Source: Trichobilharzia regenti (taxonomy: Eukaryota; Platyhelminthes; Trematoda; Strigeidida; Schistosomatidae). Taken from it: a stretch of 64,000 nucleotides of DNA. Of this stretch, positions 56,400 to 64,000 are shown piece after piece; the stretch's first letter is position 1, and every line of letters starts with the position of its first letter. The notes below the pieces were generated by a model. It saw nothing but the letters and a program-made list of their open reading frames with translations, made no database searches and was not told the origin of the DNA. Location of the stretch: positions 39,545,804 to 39,609,803 of the forward strand of contig OX235262.1 in NCBI GenBank assembly GCA_944472135.2, read 5' to 3'. Position numbers and translations under genes: made by a program.

Positions 56400-58000
56400 C
56401 TGTGTCTATTCAAAATAAATGAACATCACTGATCATCCAAACCTTATTCATCCCAATAGTATTAGATATACTCTTGAGGCAAAATTAAGATTAGTCCGTA
56501 TACGTTGGATAACTTTGAAAGCCTTGTTCACACCAGTCTCGTCTTAGGCATCCATGAGATGAGATAGAATAGAAGCATGAATGAACGTTGTTCGTCTTCT
56601 GCTTAACAAGTATGCAGGATGATGGTAGGAAATCGGACTATAAATACGCATAATTGTACACTCTGTGTAAATGTATCCACAGGAGCGGTCAAACTGATAC
56701 ATACATATAAAAGAGGCAAAATTAAGTAGTTTGTCTTTAACTTTTGAAAGTAAAATAGGGGTGGTTTTGAAGAGACAGAGAACTTTGGCCACAGTGAATG
56801 CTCATTTTCCTCATTCCTAAAGGCGTTTGTTATTATTTCACTGGTGTTATCATAGAAGAATTGAAGTTGTGAGAACAAGGTCTTTTTGAGAACTTCTGGT
56901 ACTTTGGCTTTAGATTCATAATCTTGACGATGGATTTCTACGGGAACTGTTCTCATCCAACAGCTGTTTGACAGTATTAAGAAATTCATCGAAACAGACT
57001 ACTGTCGCTCTGTGGACTAAACACTTTATTATAGACTGCGTTTGTATTTCAAGAGTACGAAGCCGGAAAAATGAGTGTACTGACCAGCTGATTTAGGTTT
57101 ACTATAAGCATTTCTTCACATTGTGCCGTCCTCTTCTCTAGTCACAAAGACGTCTAGGAATGTAGTACTAAAGTTTCTTATTTATGTGATACTTTATAAG
57201 AGAGAAAGTAAACTGAAGCTGAGAATATTTCCAACTTCCACTGGCTGTACAAGTCCACTAACCGCGAAGCACTGACGAATAATATATTCAGTACTCGGCC
57301 TTGATCGGTTTCACTAGACTAGCTGATGAATATGTATCTGCGAACAAATGAGCAAACTCCAAAGTATTCTTATTGCATACCTGGCATGTGATATATTGAC
57401 CGATTATGACTATTATAAGAATATAAATTTCGCGTCTTGCAAATCTCGGATAAGCACTACCTGTCATATTGCCCCATATCTTTCGATCCCAAACTTATCA
57501 GAATTCAAATTTTGAGACAGATGATCAGTTAGCAATTGGAATATTTTTCCACTAGCTATAGCTAAGATTTTCGTGGAGGTAATGTTGCCCAACAGCTACT
57601 TGCATTACGTGCCGTTAGCAAACGAGGCACATCTATTTTGTGGAGTCTAATGATTCTACCTAGCGAATCAAACCTCGACACGTGAAACTGACTTCGAGCC
57701 TGAGATGCAGTGTTTGGAAGTACAGTGCATAAACTGGTGAGCAATAACCCTGAGGTTTTCGTGAAATGCACCGAGAAGAATACTACTTTAATGGAAAGCC
57801 AAGTTCCAGGTATCACCAATCCCTTCCTAAGTCTTGTAGCATGATAAGACACACTCAGAAAAGATTTCATTATTACGCAACAGGGAGTGAACTTATATTA
57901 GTCTTCTTCAAATGTAGCTTTCAGATACCCTCATACCCATCATCGTACTCAAAAATCAATAGTCAAGTTGAGAATACAAAAAAGATGATAAAACTTGAAA
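56400..58000 (-). pseudogene. Decayed PLE: RT C-terminus and GIY-YIG (minus)
   Basis: Minus-strand pieces: FLDVFVTREEDGTM, then YSKPKSAGQYTHF near 57060-57150 (compare FLDVKLDRRENGT and YRKPTFTGQYTNF of the intact PLE). LPLLYVCISLTAPVDTF and SFICMYQFDRSCGYIYT lie in alternative frames near 56680-56720 (GIY-YIG). AFKVIQRIRTNLNFASRVYL lies near 56470-56530 (compare SFKVIYMAKSNRSKSLRFLH). Many stops and frameshifts. It represents a PLE family different from the 42524 copy. The region 57160-58000 should hold the upstream RT but I recognise no catalytic YxDD there. Confidence 0.75.
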
Positions 58001-58494
58001 ATCCCCATTGAGTCATATAAAGGAAAAGCATTTAGAGGGTTTGCCACTCGATTGATGTCGAGGAGGCCACATAACTTGGCTAGTTTGTGGAATTAAAAGT
58101 TGTAACAAGGTTTCTCTGTAGCTGAAACTCTGGAAGGATTATTACAAGATGATAAAAATCATTAAAAACGACATGCATACATTCTTGAAAATTGAAATCT
58201 ATTTATCGATTCTGTTGGAAGTGTTTTAGTATCCACTCATGAACTCATGCTTCAGTGAACCAAGAGACATGAAATCACATAGTAGACACATCCAGTGGTG
58301 TCATTTCATTGGGTCTCGTTCCTGCTTTTATTTGGCCATAGCAGTGAAAGCTTTTGAGCTCTGATATTTAATTTCCTCTACCAACAGCAAATATGATAAC
58401 AAGTAGCGAAATATTGTATGATGATTTTGAGTAGTTTCCACTAGAGATGGTATAGAAATAGAGCGTTTACAGTCGAATAAAGTCAAGAATTTGG

Positions 58495-58640
58495 AAGATG
58501 AAGATTTTAAGAATAAACTTCTCTGGAAACCAAGAGGCAATGGACAGACGTTTTGTCCTAGTTTGGGAATCCTTAGAAGTGCTCACCTATGACCCCTAGG
58601 ACCTTCAGATTACAAGACCACCACGTCGACCATTCAACCA
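58495..58640 (-). repeat. Family C SINE fragment (minus), fused to a family B 3' half
   Basis: AGACGTTTTGTCCTAGTTTG, GGAATCCTTAGAAGTGC is the inverted hammerhead region; box B complement AGGACCTTCAG. At about 58640 the sequence switches to a plus-strand family B body. Confidence 0.55.
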
Positions 58641-58805
58641 GGTGGAGCGATATACTTCTAAATCTTGCAAAACAGGTATTTAGCCGGATAAAGAGGGTTT
58701 GCCGGGTGTTAGGCTACCAACCCCATTCTGTAAGGGAATACAGGACCACCGCTATTGAAATTTCAAAAAATGAAGCTCTAATTTTCCCCTGGAAAGCAAA
58801 GAAAG
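58640..58805 (+). repeat. Family B SINE, 3' half
   Basis: TTAGCCGGATAAAGAGGGTT, TACCAACCCCATTCTGTAAG and CTAATTTTCCCCTGGAAAGC match the family B body and end. The tRNA head is absent. Confidence 0.58.
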
Positions 58806-59649
58806 GAAAAGCATCTTCAAATACATCCCAATAAACAATTAATTATTTAGTTTAGAAGGAACTTTTTAACCCGCTGAGTAAAATACTTAACCACTTTTAG
58901 TATATACTACTGATTAATTGTTACAAGTAGCTGAAAATCACACATGTCAGACCGAAGTGCTTATTAGCCAGCAGACCAACAGAAAAAGTGGGGAAGTCTC
59001 ACCTCATTCTGTGTGTAATTTGTAAACAATGTTAAGCCATTCACTTTACAACACTAGTTTTACAATGAATGATTAATGAGTATTGTTGAATAGATCCAGA
59101 TTGCCAGGTTGGGGATAACTATCCAGTATTTTCACTCTTGAAAATAATTTTGAAATTCATTAAAGAGAAAACATGTGTGACTCCTTTCATCGGTTTTATT
59201 TATCCTACAGCTGTACAATCAAAAGTATGGACAGTTTTATTTCATTTCAATGTGTTCAACAGTTTCATACATTTAAAATGCCCAATAACTATCTATACAA
59301 ACCTCTCACCAAAGAAAGTATCAGCAATACTGATTAGACGAGTAGATATTGATCTCGGCAATTCATTCTGTTTCGCTTCATAGACATCTTTAAAAGAAGG
59401 AGAGAAGAACTTCAATCATAACACCTCTTATAGCTCCACTTCCATCTATAGTGTTCTTGTACCATCTTGAGTCAGACTGCACTTTGTCGAATAACCAACA
59501 CATCTATATGTACACCAGAAACAGATGAACCTTACAAAGACACAGTCAAGCACAAAGAGTTGATTAACTACTACTGAACGGCAACAGTCGATTGTAAAGC
59601 TGGAATAAATGAAATCTTCAAGTCTTGTTTTGCAGAGATTTGATTAGTC

Positions 59650-59840
59650 TCAAGTTTGACCACTGGATGATATCAATTAGACGACTATTGAAAACCATGG
59701 AGTACTGAATAGATGATTTGTCCTCGAGCGCAACTCTCCATCGATTTGCACCAGTAATTCCACCAGAGATCGAACCCAGTACCTTCAGTTTAAAAGACGA
59801 GTTCGTTGACCATTCAGCCACTTGTAATTGGATCCATCTG
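59650..59840 (-). repeat. Family C SINE, minus copy of a head-to-head pair
   Basis: Minus strand box A TGGCTGAATGGTCAACGAAC and box B GGGTTCGATCTCTGG are good. The hammerhead is lost (GGAGAGTTGCGCTCGAGGAC). Confidence 0.6.
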
Positions 59841-59869
59841 ATGCTCAATAATGACTGAGTGTAATTAGA

Positions 59870-60130
59870 AGTTGTCACCACTGATGTCCACTAAGATGAG
59901 TTTGAGGACGAATACTTGTAGATGCCATCGGCTTGTAGAGACCCTAGAAATCATAAATTGACCGAAGTTAGAATTTTGTGAGCCCTCCGGGTTCCCTCCT
60001 AGTCGTTTGATGGTCAACGAGATCACTTTGTAACTGAAAGGTCCTGGGTTCTGTCCTCTGTGTTACCATCAGCGCAAAACATCTATCCAGCACTGTCTGA
60101 CTGTCAGCGGTTCTCTAAATGATATCAGAC
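59870..60130 (+). repeat. Family C SINE, plus copy of a head-to-head pair
   Basis: 5' module GAAGTTGTCACCACTGATGT; TTTGATGGTCAACGAGATCA is box-A-like; box B GGGTTCTGTCCTCTG is damaged. Hammerhead mostly deleted; tail GGTTCTCTAAATGATATCAG. Confidence 0.55.
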
Positions 60131-60519
60131 TTGAAACAACCGTCTCTTTTCGGAATCACGTGTTTTTCTGTGTATCCTCCATAACGGCAGCGGGGATTTT
60201 TCATACCACCAGAAAAATTATTTGTTCTGTTGACACCAAATCCTATTTTTGTCAAAAACAACACCTAATCAATGATACTATTAATATGTATATACATGAT
60301 TTGTTTTCTTATATCAAAATAAAAGGGATATAATGCGTGGAGTCTATACTCTTTACAAATTACTGTGAATTCTTTCCGGTAGGCAGTTTCAACATGTTGT
60401 GGAGTTCTTCCTATTTATTGTTTTGTTTTTAGTTGAACATTTTCGCAGTTTGCGTGTGTGTGTGTTGTGTCGTGTTCACTCTCCCTTTCCCTTGCTTCCT
60501 TTCTTTCTTTTGTGGTGTT

Positions 60520-60545
60520 TGTGTGTGTGTGTGTGTGTGTGTGTG
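60520..60545. repeat. (GT)n microsatellite
   Basis: About twelve tandem GT units. A shorter GT run lies at 60455-60463. Confidence 0.9.
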
Positions 60546-60604
60546 AGTGAGTGTCTACACCCATTTCTATAAGTGTACATTCACATAAGTAATAAAGAAT
60601 CACT

Positions 60605-60910
60605 AATATAAGAGTAGAATTTGGGCACTGTGTGGTAGAATATTCAATTCCATATTGTCCAGAGTTATTTTTTGGGGGGGGATTTCAATTGTTAAATGAC
60701 GAATTTGTGTTAGTTAGAATACATAAACCATTGAGTCGGTTCTCACTGGCTGAATGGTCTGGCAGATTGCTTCGTAACCAGATGGTCCTGGGCTCCAATC
60801 CCTGTGGGTGTATACTGCCAAGGAGTTCCAGATTAGGCTGGCGAAACAGCCGTCCAGCACTCCCTGCTGGTTTTCAGTGTTTCTCTAACTGATGTCAATC
60901 CGTAGTCACA
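60605..60910 (+). repeat. PLE-terminal scrap followed by a family C SINE
   Basis: 60620-60656 (TTTGGGCACTGTGTGGTAGA, TTCCATATTG) is the PLE terminus seen at 9185. 60695-60905 is a SINE with box A CACTGGCTGAATGGTCTGGC and box B GGGCTCCAATCCC. Hammerhead tail TACTGCCAAGGAGTTCCAGA, TTAGGCTGGCGAAACAGCCGTCC. Confidence 0.62.
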
Positions 60911-61084
60911 CTTGAATTCCATATTAGATAAGTATATTTCATGTAATAACTAATATGCAGTGAGTGATACAGTGTATTCATAGGATTAAGTGACGCTTCA
61001 GACAAGTGGCATTTAGACCAACCAAACAACTCACTCAAAGACAAACTCCATCTGCTTAAGGACCTGACAGATCTAATTAGGAAC

Positions 61085-61300
61085 CTAAATGGGAAGTCGT
61101 GATCAATGAGGTCCAGTAAGTGAAAACCAGGCATTCACCGATGACGTTGACTAGTGATCTAGCTGTATTATGGCGAGTTGAAAGAAGTTAGAATTGATGG
61201 ACCGGCCAGTGGACCCCATCTCAGAAGCCCTACTTTATACAAGTTCCCTTTGTTACCTGGAGATCTTTGGTTCGATCTCTGTAGGGTAATGATTCTGTGG
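61085..61300 (+). repeat. Family C SINE, 5' part
   Basis: GGGAAGTCGTGATCAATGAG starts the 5' module; GGTTCGATCTCTGTAGGG is the box B region. Hammerhead and tail missing. Confidence 0.6.
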
Positions 61301-61439
61301 TCAAGTGCATAGGTCAAACAAATAGGTTGAGAACAAATAAATTATCAGAACATAGGAATTTAAATCTTGATCTAGAATGACCTATCATGCTAAGTTAAAT
61401 AATCTATGAAGAAAACAACTCGGTCATTGCTGTGCATTC

Positions 61440-62090
61440 ATTTGCATGTAATCACACAATATGGTGAGATAGGGTGAAAGTATTGGGGAATAATATACTT
61501 AGGTAGATACAGGTTAATCACAGAATCTTCGTCCATCGAATCAACACCAAACATTCGTAATCGGACTGGTACAAGGTGTAACGAACAAAACCGACTTGTT
61601 GAGGTCTGAATTCAGGAAACCTGTGGTTGATAGAAAATTCCTCAGGTTTCACGCAGTACAAAAATGTCCCTACGACAGTAGAAAGAAAGTTATTTGTCCA
61701 AAAATCTGTGGTATCAATATCAGAATCTAAAAATTACCTCAACAGTGCCACCAGGCAGCCATATGGATCCAGAACATTCTTAAGTGCAAAACAAATACTG
61801 TACAACAAAATTATTAACCAAAATTGGACCATAAAAATTAATTCAGAATTATGTAGGATATTTTCACCAAGGTGGGATCAAAACTCTGTCCGCAAGAATC
61901 GTATATCACAATTCCTACAGACAGCTGAAGGTTCGAATGACTTTCATTCACCCAAACAAAATCACATGGTAAAATGACACATTATGATTGCATTGCGCAG
62001 CCATAAATATTAAAATTAGACAGTAAACAGTAATAAAGCTAAACAGTGAGGACCGAGTCAACATATGATGTGGAGAAAAACAGATAACAA
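61440..62090 (+). repeat. Dispersed repeat, copy 2 (family unknown)
   Basis: Direct repeat of 49375-49795; shares CATGTAATCACACAATA-like lead-in, CAGGCAGC, GGTGGGATCAAAACTCTGTC and the CTGAAGGT block. It has about 200 bp of extra sequence near its start. Confidence 0.72.
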
Positions 62091-62109
62091 TTACAAAGAC
62101 ATCTTCAAG

Positions 62110-62290
62110 TATTGTTTTCGTAGGGAATTTTGTTTAATTAGTTAGAGGATTTCATCATGAGCTGACATCTGTTAGAGAACCATTGAAAAACCTGGGAGTA
62201 CTGGACAGCCGTTTAGTCCTTTTTTGGGACACTTCATTAGTACGCACCCACCGCCAGGGTTTGGACCCAGGACCTTCTGGTTACAGGGCG
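62110..62290 (-). repeat. Family C SINE, minus copy of a head-to-head pair
   Basis: GATTTCATCATGAGCTGACA starts the inverted tail. Hammerhead relic (minus) TACTAATGAAGTGTCCCAAA, AAAGGACTAAACGGCTGTCC (GAAA changed to TAAA). Box B GGGTCCAAACCCTGG is changed. Confidence 0.72.
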
Positions 62291-62428
62291 ATCTCCTGGG
62301 TTCGAACCTTTGCAGTGGGTGCGTACCGATGAAGAGTCCCAAAACAGGACTAAACGGTTGTCCAGTACTCCCAGGTTTTTCAATGGTTCTCTAACAGATG
62401 TCAGCTCATGATGAAATCCCCCAGCTAA
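62290..62428 (+). repeat. Family C SINE, plus copy of a head-to-head pair
   Basis: Joined directly to the minus copy with no tRNA box A. Box B GGGTTCGAACCTTTG. Hammerhead relic GTACCGATGAAGAGTCCCAA, AACAGGACTAAACGGTTGTCC. Both copies share TAAAC in place of GAAAC. Confidence 0.75.
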
Positions 62429-63382
62429 ATACAAAGTTAGTCGAAGCACCAGAGTAAGCATCAATATTTTCATTAAATCTTTCAGGGAGAGATTTCCCAA
62501 AGAATTATTTTGTTACACAAGACGACAAAAGTCATCAGGAAGAAAGGCTAAATAAAAGAAGTTATGAGGTCGCATAAATTTACTAGTATAATTATGATTA
62601 CGAAATTGTACTCGAAATGTCATCCAGTTGTTATTAATAAAACGCTTCATCATTGCCCGTTTTTACCTTTCAAGTAAACTTTTCTAAAACAGAGTAAAGA
62701 ATATTATTAGTAGACAAATTTAGAAATAATTATCCTGCAATATATTTAGACAACCATACTATTTATTTAATAAGTAGTATATCATGTACTAACAACAATG
62801 ATGGCGTCTTCCTTGATTCACATAAAATCGATCTTGAGTAATTAAAAAAAACTTAAACTAATGACTAATTAGTAATCAGTTAAACCGATCGATTGATTTC
62901 ATTCATTTATATATGCGCACGTATGCGCTAACACATACTATTACTGCTATTATGATTATGATAACGCATGTTTATTTATTACCAAAATTATTCTGCTTTC
63001 TTTACACTTCACTGAGTGCTGTGTTTTAATTTGTTATTACTGTTGTTATCATTATTTTTTTCATCTGCTGTGAGACTTCTTCCATATAATTAGTCATTCC
63101 TCTCGGAGAAACATAATTACTATTATTAATTTTGTGATCATTAATACTACTTATATCATGACTGGTAGTAGTATCAGCAATAGCAGTAGTAACAATAATA
63201 ACATTAATAATAGCATTTATGATATTGGTCACCATAGTAATAGAGGAATAGGTTCATATTTTATCATTTGATTTTGATTTAAACATTCAAACTGTATTGT
63301 ATTCGTAGTGAATTGTTTCACTTATGTGTTTGTGTTCGTGTGTGTGTGATGTGCGCATGTATTTCATTGTTGTTGTAAAAAG

Positions 63383-63384
<2 letters not shown>

Positions 63385-63412
<28 letters not shown>
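63385..63412. repeat. (AT)n microsatellite
   Basis: About fourteen tandem AT units. Confidence 0.9.
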
Positions 63413-63416
<4 letters not shown>

Positions 63417-63529
63417 GTGATTTGCATGCTATTTCGTTGTAAGAAGAGTTTATTTAGCAGAATACCGAGCAGTAGTCATTTTGATGCTGCTGGTTTGGTA
63501 AATCCTCTTAAAACTCATATTTTCCGATT

Positions 63530-64000
63530 CACTCCGTTCTCTTCATTTGTTTCCAGCTGACTCCACAGTTGCTTGTAAGCTTTATTTTCCTCCTCCACAT
63601 CAGCCTCGGATCTACACACATCCCGTCTTTCCTTATTCAATTTCCATTTGAGGGCCTTAAACGTGTTGTCATTCAACGGTTTTCTCACCGTTTGTTCAAT
63701 CCATCTCTATTTCCTTGAGCATGCTTTTTGAGCAGTAGCTTTTCGAGTCGGTTCATTCCCAGATTTCCTTGTTGTTGCTAATCCCTTCTGACCAACCATT
63801 TGATCCTTAGAATCGAAGGCAGCGAAGGCAGCTGATGATGCGAGATTGCAGTAGCCTTCCGGAAAGGCTTTTCGTGACACGTCGACGAAGTCTCTGAATT
63901 ATATACACAAGCACTGACTGACAAGGCATTAGCATTGAGGATATGGATCTTCTTCCTTATTCTGAGTGCAATAGACTTCCACATTGATTCCAGATTAATT
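63530..64000 (-). pseudogene. RTE-like non-LTR retrotransposon 3' part, running off the window
   Basis: Minus-strand pieces MWKSIALRIRKKIHILNANA and CHEKPFRKATAISHHQLPSL align with VWKSSASLNIRNKIRIFNTN and CHEKDFQQSVADFYQQLPSL of the copy at 53975-55420. The element continues upstream beyond position 64000. Confidence 0.7.

Larger units (their letters stand above)
52285..64000 (+). other. Intron 3 of the RBM24/RBM38-like gene, 5' part, running off the window
   Basis: Begins at the GTAAGA donor after the micro-exon. No + strand exon with a plausible acceptor, donor, phase and Pro/Tyr/Ala-rich peptide was found, so the intron is at least 11.7 kb if the gene continues. Stretches without an assigned feature: 52300-52770, 53440-53970, 55830-56390, 58010-58490, 58810-59640, 60130-60600 and 62430-63380. 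Confidence 0.7.

Noticed and set aside
52285..64000. A fourth exon of the RBM24/RBM38-like gene
   Set aside because: I looked for an acceptor followed by a frame-compatible Pro/Tyr/Ala-rich peptide and found none. ORFs such as 57766-58011 are antisense to PLE remnants.

Overview
The window looks like a flatworm nuclear genome, most probably a blood fluke (Schistosoma). It is AT-rich and almost free of long ORFs. It is packed with decayed repeats that fit schistosomes: tRNA-headed SINEs carrying hammerhead-ribozyme cores (as in the Sm-alpha family), Penelope-like retroelements (PLEs) with GIY-YIG endonucleases, and 5'-truncated non-LTR retrotransposon tails. I cannot tell the species from the sequence alone.

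One host gene is recognisable. It lies on the + strand and encodes an RNA-recognition-motif protein of the RBM24/RBM38/SUP-12 family. Exon 1 (3184-3354) carries the start codon, RNP2 and half of RNP1. Exon 2 (19783-19906) completes RNP1 and the RRM. A 40-nt micro-exon (52245-52284) follows. Reading phases agree across both introns (about 16.4 kb and 32.3 kb). The gene continues past the right edge through a third intron of at least 11.7 kb. So about 48.8 kb between exons 1 and 3 contains only 124 coding bases.

Layout. 1-3183: upstream DNA with a head-to-head pair of PLE fragments, two SINEs and a hammerhead-like motif. 3355-19782 (intron 1): a 999-bp foldback insertion, a PLE 3' end with a hammerhead, a small palindromic insertion at 9169-9407, inverted non-LTR tails, and SINEs. 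19907-52244 (intron 2): a PLE fragment at 21955-22660, a >1.2-kb inverted duplication (about 20440-21654 versus 34889-36790), nested foldbacks at 27732-29047 and 30860-31610, and a nest at 40400-44430. In that nest an old minus-strand PLE is interrupted by a 3.07-kb palindromic PLE (12-bp target duplication) and by a 400-bp hammerhead-bearing insert (13-bp target duplication). 52285-64000 (intron 3): an RTE-like non-LTR element with RT-derived peptides (53975-55420), a decayed PLE on the minus strand (56400-58000), more SINEs, and another RTE-like tail running off the right edge.

The main theme is that short self-cleaving RNA motifs and palindromic insertions recur throughout. Hammerhead cores occur in at least three contexts (a tRNA-headed SINE, an Sm-alpha-like repeat, and PLE 3' ends). 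Several palindromic insertions are bounded by 9-13 bp direct repeats and share PLE terminal sequence. All distances, alignments and repeat boundaries were read by eye.
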